Shown: positions 1 through 8,144, numbered from the stretch's first letter. The stretch is 64,000 bases of DNA from an uncultured Eubacteriales bacterium (GCA_900549475.1 UROF01000001.1:203346-267345); one strand, 5' to 3'. The notes: a model not told the origin generated them from the sequence alone. Translations and numbers: made by a program.

Positions 1-431
1 ATCTCCTGTTCCAGGGTCCCGATACGGCCGATGCCGTCCTCACTGAGAGGGGCAATATCCTTTAATCCCAGAGCTGCGGCCAGGGCATCGTTTACTCCTC
101 CGGATGCACTGTCCAAGTTGGTGTGCATACAGATGGCAGAAATCCCATTTTGGATGAGCGTAGTGATGAGCTTCCCCTGTGTCCGGTCACTCCTGACACT
201 TTGTACCGGAGACCAGGCGCAGTTCATCAGCGGATGGTGGGCCACGATCAGGCCACAGCCCCGCTTTGCCGCCTCCTCAGCCACCTCCTGGGTCACATCC
301 AGGGCTACCAGCACAGAGGACACCTGACTGGTGGGATCACCTACCAGCAGCCCCACATTGTCCCAGCTCTGAGCCAGTTCTCTGGGCGCCAGTTCATAGA
401 GAGCGGCCTCAACTTCACTTACGGCAGGCAA
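1..431 (-). CDS. Nif3-like dinuclear metal centre protein (YqfO family), N-terminal part
   Basis: Only the first 143 or so codons are in the window; the gene runs off the left edge. The N-terminus reads like the Nif3/YqfO family: an opening helix, then SWDNVGLLVGD at about residues 22-32, the metal-ligand motif AHHP at 64-67 and HTNLD at 103-107. The family binds two metal ions; its biochemical role is unsettled. The start is a TTG with GGAG seven bases upstream, and it overlaps the end of trmK by 17 bp, so the two are translationally linked. The trmK-nif3 pair is a common Firmicutes arrangement. Identity is clear; the start codon is my inference. Confidence 0.85.
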   Translation of the reverse strand, partial: MPAVSEVEAALYELAPRELAQSWDNVGLLVGDPTSQVSSVLVALDVTQEVAEEAAKRGCGLIVAHHPLMNCAWSPVQSVRSDRTQGKLITTLIQNGISAICMHTNLDSASGGVNDALAAALGLKDIAPLSEDGIGRIGTLEQE

Positions 432-1125
432 GTTCCCACTCCTTTCTCTTGCTCTCAAGGGCTTCGATCACACAGCGCAGCTCCTCCCGCCTTGCTTCCG
501 CAGTGCTGTCCCGGGCACGAGCCAAACCGGCGGCAGCCCGCCGCAGACGCAGCAGCCTGTCCTCCAGATAAAGCCCCCAAAGAGGATCATCCTGGAGGGA
601 AAAACCTCCCCAGGCCTCCGCCGCCGTGGCCGGGGGCATCTTACCGCCCCGGACAGTAAGGATCGGATAGAGCTTGCCCTTATCCGCCACCAGGCATTCA
701 GCCTCCACAGTGAATCCGTTTTCCGGCAGGAAGGAACGCAGCACCTCCGCCTTGCTCATGGGCTGGAGCAGCAGCAGCGGCCCCTTCCTGGCCCAGTGGG
801 CCGCAGACAAAATGGCAGCGATATTATCTCCGCCCATCCCGGCAATGACGATCACATCCGCCTCACCGGGTGACACCGGCAAAAGGCCGTCACCCAGGCG
901 AAAATCGATCCCCGCAGTCAGTCCGCAGCGCTGAGCGGTACGGCGTGCGTGATCCAGCGGGAGTTCGCCGATGTCTGTGGCAATAGCGGCAGTGATCCGC
1001 CCTGCCAGCAGAAGGTCAATGGGAATGTAACCATGGTCTGTGCCGATATCCGCCAGACGGCTGCCCGCCGGTACCAGATCGGCAATGGCCCGCAGCCTGG
1101 GCTGCAGCGCCGGACGTTCTCCCAT
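415..1125 (-). CDS. trmK: tRNA (adenine-22-N1)-methyltransferase TrmK
   Basis: A class I SAM-dependent methyltransferase of about 236 aa that methylates N1 of A22 in bacterial tRNA. Visible motifs are the SAM loop LADIGTDHGYIPI at about 24-36 and IAGMGGDNI at 94-102, which are diagnostic of the YqfN/TrmK family. I chose the ATG at 1125 over the GTG at 1140 because GGAGG lies seven bases before that ATG. It overlaps the Nif3-like gene downstream and follows the DUF1858 gene by about 80 bp, probably on the same transcript. Confidence 0.9.
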   Translation of the reverse strand: MGERPALQPRLRAIADLVPAGSRLADIGTDHGYIPIDLLLAGRITAAIATDIGELPLDHARRTAQRCGLTAGIDFRLGDGLLPVSPGEADVIVIAGMGGDNIAAILSAAHWARKGPLLLLQPMSKAEVLRSFLPENGFTVEAECLVADKGKLYPILTVRGGKMPPATAAEAWGGFSLQDDPLWGLYLEDRLLRLRRAAAGLARARDSTAEARREELRCVIEALESKRKEWELACRK

Positions 1126-1204
1126 GGTCTCCACCTCCACTCCCGCATGGACAGGGACTCACCCTTTGATCCGGATGAGTCCCTGCAAAGCGTAGCCCTC
1201 TTGA

Positions 1205-1405
1205 TTACTTGTTGGCCTCAGCGTTGATGACTTCCAGCAGCTTCTCGCAGTCCACACCGTGAACAGCGCAGGCCTCTTCCACTGTCTCACCGCGGCTGCT
1301 GGGGCAGCCCAGGCAGTGCATACCGATGGACAGGAAGATAGGAGCAGTCTGAGGAGCGATATCCAGGATGTCACCAATGATGGTGTCTTTCGTAATGTTG
1401 ACCAT
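1205..1405 (-). CDS. DUF1858 domain protein (small CxxC protein)
   Basis: A 66-aa protein that is a stand-alone DUF1858 domain. It begins VNITKDTIIGDIL and carries the family's conserved GMHCLGC around residues 28-34, giving a CxxC pair (C31, C34), plus another Cys at 46 and at 53. DUF1858 domains are found alone or fused to redox or iron-sulfur proteins, and a redox or metal-binding role is inferred only. The reading frame extends upstream to 1504, but the ATG at 1405 matches the family start and has GGAGG ten bases upstream. It has its own good sigma-A promoter (1440-1468). Confidence 0.85.
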   Translation of the reverse strand: MVNITKDTIIGDILDIAPQTAPIFLSIGMHCLGCPSSRGETVEEACAVHGVDCEKLLEVINAEANK

Positions 1406-1439
1406 GAGTGTGATACCTCCAAAAGAAATTAGCGCAAAT

Positions 1440-1468
1440 AGTATACCCCAAATGTTTGCGTATTTCAA
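1440..1468 (-). promoter_or_regulatory. sigma-A-type promoter for the DUF1858-trmK-nif3 transcript
   Basis: On the minus strand TTGAAA (1463-1468) and TATACT (1440-1445) are separated by exactly 17 bp, ending about 35 bp before the DUF1858 start codon. No other gene could use it. Confidence 0.7.
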
Positions 1469-1590
1469 TACTATTTTGGGCTTTTCTCCCTGGTTTCTCC
1501 ACAATCCTATATTTTTCCGACGGTGCCTCCCGGCCGCCCTTGCTTCAAAAGGTATTCTTTCTGCCGCGGCAGCGGTTTCTTAGGTTCCTT

Positions 1591-1627
1591 AACAGAAAGG
1601 CGGCACAGGGAAAACTCCCCATGCCGC
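1591..1627 (-). terminator. putative terminator after spoIVA
   Basis: GCGGCA (1600-1605) pairs with TGCCGC (1622-1627), with an inner GGGA/TCCC stem. It is followed on the minus strand by CCTTTCTGTT, a moderate T-tract, just after the spoIVA stop. The rest of the 1406-1640 gap holds only the DUF1858 promoter. Confidence 0.5.
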
Positions 1628-1640
1628 TGTATCGGTTTCT

Positions 1641-3119
1641 TTATAGGATGATGCAGATGAGACCGCCGCTGCCCTCGTTGACGATCCGCTGAAGGGTCTC
1701 CTGGAACTTGATCCTGGCGTCCATCGGCATACGGTACAGCTTTGCCTGCAGGTCTTCGTTGACCAGATCATGGAAACTGCGGCCGAAAATATTGGACTCC
1801 CAGATCTGCGCCGGGTCGTCATTGAATTTCTCCAGCAGGTAGTTGACCATATCCTCGCTCTGCTTCTCATTGCCCACAATAGGCGAGACAGTGGATTCGA
1901 TATCTACCTTGAACATATGGACCGACGGAGCGGTGGCTTTCAGGCGGATACCGTACCGCCCGCCCTGGCGCATGACCTCCGGCTCCTCCAGCAGCAGTTC
2001 CTCCCGGGTGGGCATGACGATACCATAGCCTGTATCATACACACTCTGCAGCGCACCGGAAACCTTGTCGTACTGAGCTTTTACTTCCGCCAACTCTGTC
2101 AGCAGGCTCATCAGGTCACCGTCGTCCGCCACCGTGAAACCGGACTGACTGCTGAGGGTCTGATAGAACAGCTCCCGGGGCAGCTGCAGCTCTGCTGCCG
2201 CCACGCCTTTGCCCAGGTCGATGGACAGCACCCGGCTCAGGGAGATATTCTCCTCCTCCCCCATAGCTTTTACGGTGGGCTCCACCTCCCGGATGTGGGC
2301 CATACGCTCTCCACCGGAGCGGACAACACCGTAAACAGACTGACGGATGGGATGGCTCATGGGCAGGGCGTCTACCCAGGCGGGCAGATATACCTGCATC
2401 TCCCGGAGGGGGAACTCATAGAGGATGCTCTTGATGATGTAAGTGATGGCCTCCTCCCCCAGCTCCAGGCAGTTCACCGGCAGACACCGGACACCGAAAC
2501 GGCTCTCGATATCCCGGCTGATGCTCACCGCCCGGTTGCTGTGGGGCTCTGTGGAGTTGAGCAGCACCACAAAAGGTTTTCCCAGTTCCTGGAGCTCAGT
2601 GATGACCCGCTCCTCCGGCTCCAGATAGTCCTCTCGCGGGATATCAGTAATGGAGCCGTCGGTGGTAACCACTATGCCCACCGTGGAGTGCTCCTGGATC
2701 ACCTTGCGGGTGCCCAGCTCCGCCGCGTCGGCCATAGGGATCTCGTGGTCCATCCAAGGAGTCATTACCATCCGGGGCACTCCATCCTCGAACTGCCCCA
2801 TAGCCCCTTTGACCATATAGCCCACACTGTCGATCAGGCGGACGGAGAAGGCTGCGCCCCCCTCCAGGGTAACTTCCACCGCCTCCTCGGGTACAAACTT
2901 GGGCTCTGCCGTCATAATGGTGCGGCCGCTGCCGCTCTGGGGCAGTTCGTCAATGGCCCGCTCCCGGCGGTAGACATTGTCGATGTTGGGAATGACGCAG
3001 GTCTCCATAAAGCGCTTGATAAAGGTGGATTTTCCGGTGCGGACCGGCCCCAGCACTCCAACAAACAGGGACCCTCCCGTTCTGGCGGCAATATCCTGAT
3101 AGATATCGGTGTTCGTCAT
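1641..3119 (-). CDS. spoIVA: Stage IV sporulation protein A, coat morphogenetic ATPase
   Basis: 492 aa, the same length as B. subtilis SpoIVA. It is a cytoskeletal ATPase that polymerises on the outer forespore membrane to form the platform of the spore coat. Walker A is GPVRTGKST at 24-32 with K30; the threonine of RTIMT is T70; the Walker B-like aspartate of LIDSVGY is D97. These positions equal the functionally mapped residues of the B. subtilis protein. It lies downstream of sipL and spoVM, whose products bind SpoIVA in other species. A sigma-E-like promoter at 3208-3237 fits mother-cell expression. Confidence 0.97.
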   Translation of the reverse strand: MTNTDIYQDIAARTGGSLFVGVLGPVRTGKSTFIKRFMETCVIPNIDNVYRRERAIDELPQSGSGRTIMTAEPKFVPEEAVEVTLEGGAAFSVRLIDSVGYMVKGAMGQFEDGVPRMVMTPWMDHEIPMADAAELGTRKVIQEHSTVGIVVTTDGSITDIPREDYLEPEERVITELQELGKPFVVLLNSTEPHSNRAVSISRDIESRFGVRCLPVNCLELGEEAITYIIKSILYEFPLREMQVYLPAWVDALPMSHPIRQSVYGVVRSGGERMAHIREVEPTVKAMGEEENISLSRVLSIDLGKGVAAAELQLPRELFYQTLSSQSGFTVADDGDLMSLLTELAEVKAQYDKVSGALQSVYDTGYGIVMPTREELLLEEPEVMRQGGRYGIRLKATAPSVHMFKVDIESTVSPIVGNEKQSEDMVNYLLEKFNDDPAQIWESNIFGRSFHDLVNEDLQAKLYRMPMDARIKFQETLQRIVNEGSGGLICIIL

Positions 3120-3160
3120 AGTACCCTCCCATGCGCCGCAGCGCGTAAATTTTTCTCAAG

Positions 3161-3184
3161 AAACCTCCATGCATGGGAGGTTTT
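3161..3184. repeat. inverted repeat in the sipL-spoIVA gap
   Basis: AAACCTCC (3162-3169 region) and GGAGGTTT flank a seven-base loop ATGCATG. Read on the plus strand it is followed by a T-rich run and looks like a terminator, but no plus-strand gene precedes it. On the minus strand it would fold in the 5' leader of spoIVA about 45 bases before the start codon, or act as a weak end for sipL. Confidence 0.5.
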
Positions 3185-3207
3185 TCCTTTCCGGGATTCC
3201 TGCTGTA

Positions 3208-3237
3208 ACTGTATGACAGCCTGGACAGAAATATTCC
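3208..3237 (-). promoter_or_regulatory. sigma-E-like promoter of spoIVA
   Basis: On the minus strand GGAATATT (3230-3237) and CATACAGT (3208-3215) are separated by 14 bp. Each differs from the sigma-E consensus (GKCATATT, 13-15 bp, CATACAMT) by one base. Predicted transcription starts about 80-90 bp before spoIVA, which is a sigma-E gene in B. subtilis. Confidence 0.6.
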
Positions 3238-3301
3238 TGAACCTGAAAAACAGGCCGCGCGCCAAGCAGCCCAGGCAGCGGCTTGACGCGCAGAGATCCC
3301 A

Positions 3302-4831
3302 TTATTTTGCTCTGGGGATGAGCAGCAGTCTGTCATGAGGCAGCTGGCTCTCCTCCCCGATCTCATTGACTTCCAGAATAGAGCGGCAGGTGGTTCGATA
3401 CTGCTTGGCCACAGACCACAGACTCTCCTCCGGCCCCACCTTGCGCAGGATCAGAGAGGGACCCGTCTCATGGCTCTCCTCTTCCTCTGTCTCTCCTCCC
3501 GCTACACACAGATACCGGTTGTCCTTTGCCGTCTCCATATCGCAATCCACCTGGAAACGTAGTTCGATACCGTCCGGCAGGATAGAGGCCATCACATCGC
3601 CCCGGCAAGCCGCCTCCGCGTCAGCCCGGCAGCCATCCGGCACCTCCCCTTCGCAGGAAGCCGAGAAATCCCGGCGCACACAGCGCAATGCGTCATTCTC
3701 ATCCAGGTACAGGCATCTGGCCCACAGCGGGATCTCCAACGTGCCGGGGCTGCCGGACTGCCGCACACCGCCGCAGCCCACTTCCGTATCCACCACGGCC
3801 TTCACCGCCGCCCCCGTCTCCAGCAATTCCCGCACATTGAGGCGGCAGCTGCGGCGGTCACTGTCCTCCCGCAAAGAGAGCTCTGCGGTCTGACAGGTGA
3901 CCTCAGCCGCCGTGCTGTATAGGTCCGCAATAAAGTCGATCTCCTCCCGGCGGCGCACTGTCACTCTGGCCCGCATCAGCAGGGACACCGTCATGGTGTG
4001 AGGATCATCGGGAGCACCGTCGGCACCGATCCGGCAGTCAGCACTGAGCAGCCGGTAAGAGGCTGTACTGTCCAGGTCCTCGCTGAAACCGCTCCCTTCC
4101 AAAATCTGAGAAAAGGGCAGGTCCTGCTGCAGTACTGACAGCCTTCCTCCATTTTCCCGGTAGAGAACAGAAGCAGAAATGAGCCCCTTTACCACCAGCT
4201 TGTTACCAATGAGCTTGCTGTCCGTCCCCCGCAGGGCAAACCGGGTAGAGAGGATCTCCGCCGCGGCGCCCCGACCGGGTGACAAAGGCATTTCCTCTGT
4301 AAAGGTAAACTCCTTTTCTCTTACGCCCGCTACGACCCAGGTCTCCTTTTTTTCCCGCAGAAGCTGAACGGAAGGGTCCTCTTCACTGGCGCCGGTGCAG
4401 ACAGACAGGGACACATGGCGGCACCCGGAGGGATAGAACACCAGATTGGCCCTGGTGAGGACCTTTCTGGGATTGAGCGCTCTAGTATCAATGCTCTGCA
4501 GCTCCCCCCGGATATCCAGGAATTCCGCATCCGCGGCATCCTGCCCTTCTCCGCTGCACTGGAAGGGGATCTGGAACGTCAGCGCACAGGGGCCGTCCCC
4601 TTTCTCCGGTATGTACAGCACCGACACATCCACCGTACCGCTGGCACTGAAGCGCCCGTCACTGGTAAGTTCCCGTCCTGTCAGGCACACCAGTCCTGTA
4701 GTATCAACGATCCGTGCGATATCCGCACAGCTGTCCGGCACGATGCTCTCCCGCATAGTTTCACAGGAAAAGGGCGGCCAGGCCACCCCCTCGTAGTAGT
4801 CATGGCCGGCCTTTTTTAATTTTAATTCCAT
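3302..4831 (-). CDS. sipL: SPOCS/DUF3794 and LysM coat-anchoring protein, SipL ortholog
   Basis: A 509-aa protein with an N-terminal region resembling SPOCS (DUF3794) domains (ETMRESIVPDSCADIARIV-type start, followed by repeated beta-rich segments) and a C-terminal LysM domain at about 455-507 containing the ESLWSVAKQYRTT and LPHDRLLLIP motifs. In C. difficile SipL has this same layout and its LysM domain binds SpoIVA. Here the gene lies directly upstream of spoIVA, which supports that role. The ATG at 4831 has GGGAGG nine bases upstream; an earlier in-frame ATG at 4861 lacks one. A CATACAGT element at 4897-4904 may be its promoter -10. Confidence 0.88.
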   Translation of the reverse strand: MELKLKKAGHDYYEGVAWPPFSCETMRESIVPDSCADIARIVDTTGLVCLTGRELTSDGRFSASGTVDVSVLYIPEKGDGPCALTFQIPFQCSGEGQDAADAEFLDIRGELQSIDTRALNPRKVLTRANLVFYPSGCRHVSLSVCTGASEEDPSVQLLREKKETWVVAGVREKEFTFTEEMPLSPGRGAAAEILSTRFALRGTDSKLIGNKLVVKGLISASVLYRENGGRLSVLQQDLPFSQILEGSGFSEDLDSTASYRLLSADCRIGADGAPDDPHTMTVSLLMRARVTVRRREEIDFIADLYSTAAEVTCQTAELSLREDSDRRSCRLNVRELLETGAAVKAVVDTEVGCGGVRQSGSPGTLEIPLWARCLYLDENDALRCVRRDFSASCEGEVPDGCRADAEAACRGDVMASILPDGIELRFQVDCDMETAKDNRYLCVAGGETEEEESHETGPSLILRKVGPEESLWSVAKQYRTTCRSILEVNEIGEESQLPHDRLLLIPRAK

Positions 4832-4896
4832 ATGTGGCGTCCTCCCTTTGCATATATCCAAGGCCCGAGGCGGAAAGTCAAGCCCCCGTTACCTCC

Positions 4897-4904
4897 ACTG
4901 TATG
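4897..4904 (-). promoter_or_regulatory. possible sigma-E -10 element before sipL
   Basis: CATACAGT on the minus strand, identical to the -10 element in front of spoIVA, about 65 bp before the sipL start. I find no convincing -35 at 13-15 bp, so this is tentative. Confidence 0.3.
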
Positions 4905-4919
4905 AGAGGACGCGCCATT

Positions 4920-4994
4920 TCATGCATGGATGCCGAATATCATCCGCAGGATGCCCCGCAGCAGGCGGGGGGATTTTACGACCACGATCTTCAT
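4920..4994 (-). CDS. spoVM: Stage V sporulation protein M, 24-aa curvature-sensing peptide
   Basis: A 24-codon gene with a near-perfect ribosome binding site (AAAGGAGG, five bases before ATG). The peptide starts MKIVVVKSPRLLRG and ends RMIFGIHA. It keeps the SpoVM pattern of the B. subtilis 26-mer: MK start, K7, P9, L12, G14, I15, R17 and G21, in an amphipathic helix layout. SpoVM inserts in the convex forespore membrane and recruits SpoIVA. It lies 88 bp upstream of sipL and 1.8 kb upstream of spoIVA. It is so short that standard gene callers miss it; the match in sequence, size and neighbourhood together make the call strong. Confidence 0.88.
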   Translation of the reverse strand: MKIVVVKSPRLLRGILRMIFGIHA

Positions 4995-5007
4995 AGAAAC
5001 CTCCTTT

Positions 5008-5154
5008 CTATCTGCGCAGACAGGCACAGCCGCATCCGATCAGCAAAAATGCCACCAGAAACAGCACCGCTCCTGTCGGAAAAATCGCGGCGATCAGGAT
5101 GCCCAGGCCAAGGGCCAGGGCGCAGATCCCCAGGCAGCGACAACCAGGGCCCAT
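5008..5154 (-). CDS. 48-aa hydrophobic peptide upstream of spoVM
   Basis: I do not recognise this gene. The 48-aa product starts MGPGCRCLGICALALG and has two hydrophobic stretches (about 8-22 and 25-40) that could form a membrane hairpin, ending in a Cys- and Arg-rich tail GCGCACLRR. The ATG at 5154 has AAGGAGG nine bases upstream; longer in-frame starts (ATG, or TTG at 5202) have badly spaced sites. Its stop is at 5008-5010 and the spoVM ribosome binding site follows at once, so the two are almost surely co-transcribed. A role in the forespore envelope is only inferred from position. Confidence 0.6.
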   Translation of the reverse strand: MGPGCRCLGICALALGLGILIAAIFPTGAVLFLVAFLLIGCGCACLRR

Positions 5155-5230
5155 CTCTCCTCGCCTCCTTATCCCTTGATTCATTTCCATTATATACGGC
5201 AAATCCCTCCTTGGTGCCGATAAAAACGGG

Positions 5231-5272
5231 AAAGAAAAAACATCCCGGAACAGATCTCTCTGTTCCGGGATG
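5231..5272 (-). terminator. rho-independent terminator of the prkC-rsgA operon
   Basis: A perfect 14-bp stem, CATCCCGGAACAGA (5241-5254) with its complement at 5259-5272, is followed on the minus strand by TTTTTTCTTT. It begins a few bases after the rsgA stop. Confidence 0.92.
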
Positions 5273-5278
5273 CTTCCT

Positions 5279-6175
5279 TTATTTCGTGTCCTTTTGATTC
5301 CATGTACGCAGATCCTTGAGCTCCTGGTACAGCCGCATATAGCTCTCGTGCCGGCTGCGGGGGATACTCCCCTCTTTTACGGCCGCCAGCACCGCACACC
5401 CCTTTTCCCGGGTGTGGCTGCATCCCACAAAGCGGCATTTCTCCAGGTAAGGCCGGAACTCAAGGAAGGTCTCCGGCAGCCGCTCCTTCAGGGCAAGCCC
5501 CAGCTCCGCTTCCTCAAAGGAGCTGAAACCCGGTGTGTCAATGACAAATCCGCCGCAGGACAGGCGATAAAGCTCCACATGGCGGGTGGTATGACGGCCC
5601 CGGCCCAGCTTCTCGCTCACCTGGGCCACCTGGAGGGAAAAACCAGGTTCCACAGCGTTCAAAATACTGGATTTACCTACGCCAGAGTTACCTGTAAAGG
5701 CAGATAACTTTCCACCAAGCATCTCTTTGAGTTCAGCAATTCCCTGCCCCGTCTCCGCGCTGACCTGGACCACAGGAAAACCAGCCTGCCGGTAAATGGC
5801 TGCCAAATCGTCTCCGGATGCAAGATCGCACTTGTTGATGCAGATGACCACGCCGCAGTCCTTCAGCGCAGCGATAGCGGTCACCCGGTCGATGAGAAAC
5901 GGGTCCGTGACCGGGATCGCCGCCGAGGCGATCACCACCATCTGGTCGATATTGGCCACGGCGGGACGGACAAAAGCGTTGCGCCGCTCCTCGATCTCCC
6001 AGACCATGCCGCAGCCAGGTTCCGTCTCCCGGACTTCTACCCAGTCGCCCACCAGAGGCGTAAGTCCCTCCTTGCGGAACTTACCTCTGGCCCGGCAGGT
6101 CAGCAGGTTCCCGTCCTCCATTTCTACATAGTAAAAACCACTGAGGGCTTTTCTGATCCTGCCCCTGTTACTCAC
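5279..6175 (-). CDS. rsgA: Ribosome small subunit-dependent GTPase RsgA
   Basis: 298 aa, the same length as B. subtilis RsgA (YloQ). It is a circularly permuted GTPase that helps late 30S maturation. The motif order shows the permutation: NKCD (G4), SAETGQG (G5), then GNSGVGKSS (G1) and DTPGF (G3). The C-terminal zinc knuckle is visible as CRFVGCSHTREKGC. An OB-fold fills the first 70 or so residues. The GTG at 6175 sits inside the last codons of prkC, with GAGG six bases upstream, giving coupling to prkC, a classic gene order. Confidence 0.95.
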   Translation of the reverse strand: MSNRGRIRKALSGFYYVEMEDGNLLTCRARGKFRKEGLTPLVGDWVEVRETEPGCGMVWEIEERRNAFVRPAVANIDQMVVIASAAIPVTDPFLIDRVTAIAALKDCGVVICINKCDLASGDDLAAIYRQAGFPVVQVSAETGQGIAELKEMLGGKLSAFTGNSGVGKSSILNAVEPGFSLQVAQVSEKLGRGRHTTRHVELYRLSCGGFVIDTPGFSSFEEAELGLALKERLPETFLEFRPYLEKCRFVGCSHTREKGCAVLAAVKEGSIPRSRHESYMRLYQELKDLRTWNQKDTK

Positions 6176-8144
6176 TGAACACCTCAATTCTTTCCTCCTG
6201 GAGGAAATCATTGACGTAGATCCGCAGGCGATATTCACCGGCCTTGGCATACACCGACACATCCAGCGTTCCGAAATCTCCCGGAAGCTCGCTTTCAAAC
6301 ACCACCGTGCTGTCCAGATACATGGTAACGGTCACATTCCCTTCGGTATAGGGGATAGTATAAGAGATGGTCTTTTCCAGTTCCTTTTCGCCGTCGCTGT
6401 AGGTAAAGGTAACGGTGGTACCTTCTGCCACTTCCTCGCCCGTGTCCACGCTCTGCGTCAGGACCTGGCCCTCAGGAGCAGAGCCTTCTACAGGCTTGAA
6501 ACTTGCCACCAGGCCCGCCTGATCCATCATCTGCTGCACTTCCTCGATGCTCTTTCCTTCACACAGGGGCATGGTCACATAGTTGATCTTCGGCCCAAGG
6601 CTGACGATCAGCGTGATCGTATCCCCCTCCGCCAGAGGCTCACCGGCAGCAGGGATGGTACGGATGATATTGCCTGCCTTTATGGTATCGCTGTTCTCCG
6701 CCGTTCCCTCCTCGATGGTCAGGTTCAGCTTGCTCAGCTCAGAATTCTGGGACAAAATCAGTTTGGCGCTGCGGGCCTCCACATCCACCACGTTGGGCAT
6801 GGTACCGGACATCGCCCCAAGGCTCACCGTAACGTTGATCGTGAAATTGGCGCTGTTGTCCTGTCCAGGATCAGCCCGTCTCTTGGTCCCTTCAACAGGG
6901 TCCTGGCTCATAATCGTCCCTTCAGGATATTCATTGCTGTTCTTATAATCGTCCTCGACAATGGTAAATATCCCCTTTACGCCCTCCAGCTCTTTCGCCT
7001 CATCCACCGTATATCCTAACAAATCAGGCACCGTATACTCCGTAATGTTCGGCGATAAGCTGTTCATCACCCCGCGGAACAGCGCGGTAATGGCAAAATA
7101 ACCCGCTACGGCAAGGACGATGATCAGCAGCAGGATCTTCCACCAATTGCTCTTTGGTCTGCGGTCATCCTCATCATACTCCTCATTCTCCGGCTCGTGG
7201 ACCGGCCGGTAGGTCTGGGGGCGGGTGCGGGTAACACTGACATTGGGGAGATATTGGGTAGGTTCATCCTCCCCCTCCCGCTCCGAAGGAAGATCCTCCG
7301 GCGTATAGTCAAAACTGGGCGTGGGGTCCTTGCGGAAGGCCTCCAGATCCGCCAGCATCTCGTCAGCGGTGGAATAACGCCGGTTCCGGTCGCAGGCCAT
7401 GGCTTTCAGACAGATCTGCTCCAGCGCCTCCGGGATATCGGGGTTCAGCTCCCGGGGCGGCAGCGGCACTGCACTGAAATGCTGGATGGCAATGGACACC
7501 GGGTTGTCCCCATCAAAGGGCAGGCGGCTGGTAAGCATCTCATAGAGGACCACACCAGCAGAATAGATATCACTGCGGTTGTCGGTATAATCCCCCTTAG
7601 CCTGCTCCGGAGAGATATAGTGAACAGAGCCGATGGCCTCATTGGAAGCATTGGCCCCGTTGGAGAGGCAGGCAATACCAAAATCCGTCACCTTTACGGT
7701 GCCATCCCGCAGGATCATGATGTTCTGAGGCTTGATATCCCGGTGGATGATCCCCCGGCTGTGGGCATGGCTGAGGCCTTTCATGATCTGAGTGATAAAG
7801 TGGAGAGCCTCCGGCCAGTTGAGCTTCCCCCGGCGCTCCATATACTGCTTGAGCGTGATGCCGTCAATGAGTTCCATAACGATATAGTCCATATCGCCGC
7901 CCCGGGACACGTCGTACACTGCCATAATGTTGGGGTGGGACAGCATCGCAACAGCCTGGGATTCATCGTGGAACCGGCGGCGGAACTCTGCATCCTCTGA
8001 GAGATCCTTTTTCAGCATCTTGATGGCGACAAGACGGTTGAGCCGATGACACTTGGCCTTGAACACCACCGCCATGCCCCCGGTACCAATGACTTCCAGG
8101 ATCTCATAGCGGTTATCCAGCATCTTTCCTATGTAACGTTCCAT
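6168..8144 (-). CDS. prkC: Membrane Ser/Thr protein kinase with PASTA repeats, PrkC/Stk
   Basis: 658 aa. The N-terminal Hanks-type kinase has GTGGMAVVF at 20-28, catalytic K42, HRDIKPQN with D136 and DFG at 154-156. A transmembrane helix is at about 334-356. Outside the membrane are three PASTA repeats (about 371-440, 445-512, 516-583), which bind muropeptides in this family, then a C-terminal beta-rich domain of about 70 aa with no obvious PASTA pattern. Such kinases signal cell wall status, and in Bacillus also spore germination. The partner phosphatase gene lies just upstream. The ATG at 8144 has AAAGGA nine bases away. Confidence 0.95.
   Translation of the reverse strand: MERYIGKMLDNRYEILEVIGTGGMAVVFKAKCHRLNRLVAIKMLKKDLSEDAEFRRRFHDESQAVAMLSHPNIMAVYDVSRGGDMDYIVMELIDGITLKQYMERRGKLNWPEALHFITQIMKGLSHAHSRGIIHRDIKPQNIMILRDGTVKVTDFGIACLSNGANASNEAIGSVHYISPEQAKGDYTDNRSDIYSAGVVLYEMLTSRLPFDGDNPVSIAIQHFSAVPLPPRELNPDIPEALEQICLKAMACDRNRRYSTADEMLADLEAFRKDPTPSFDYTPEDLPSEREGEDEPTQYLPNVSVTRTRPQTYRPVHEPENEEYDEDDRRPKSNWWKILLLIIVLAVAGYFAITALFRGVMNSLSPNITEYTVPDLLGYTVDEAKELEGVKGIFTIVEDDYKNSNEYPEGTIMSQDPVEGTKRRADPGQDNSANFTINVTVSLGAMSGTMPNVVDVEARSAKLILSQNSELSKLNLTIEEGTAENSDTIKAGNIIRTIPAAGEPLAEGDTITLIVSLGPKINYVTMPLCEGKSIEEVQQMMDQAGLVASFKPVEGSAPEGQVLTQSVDTGEEVAEGTTVTFTYSDGEKELEKTISYTIPYTEGNVTVTMYLDSTVVFESELPGDFGTLDVSVYAKAGEYRLRIYVNDFLQEERIEVFSE

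Noticed and set aside
3161..3191. Plus-strand terminator
   Set aside because: The stem is followed by T's on the plus strand, but there is no plus-strand gene for it to end; kept only as an inverted repeat.
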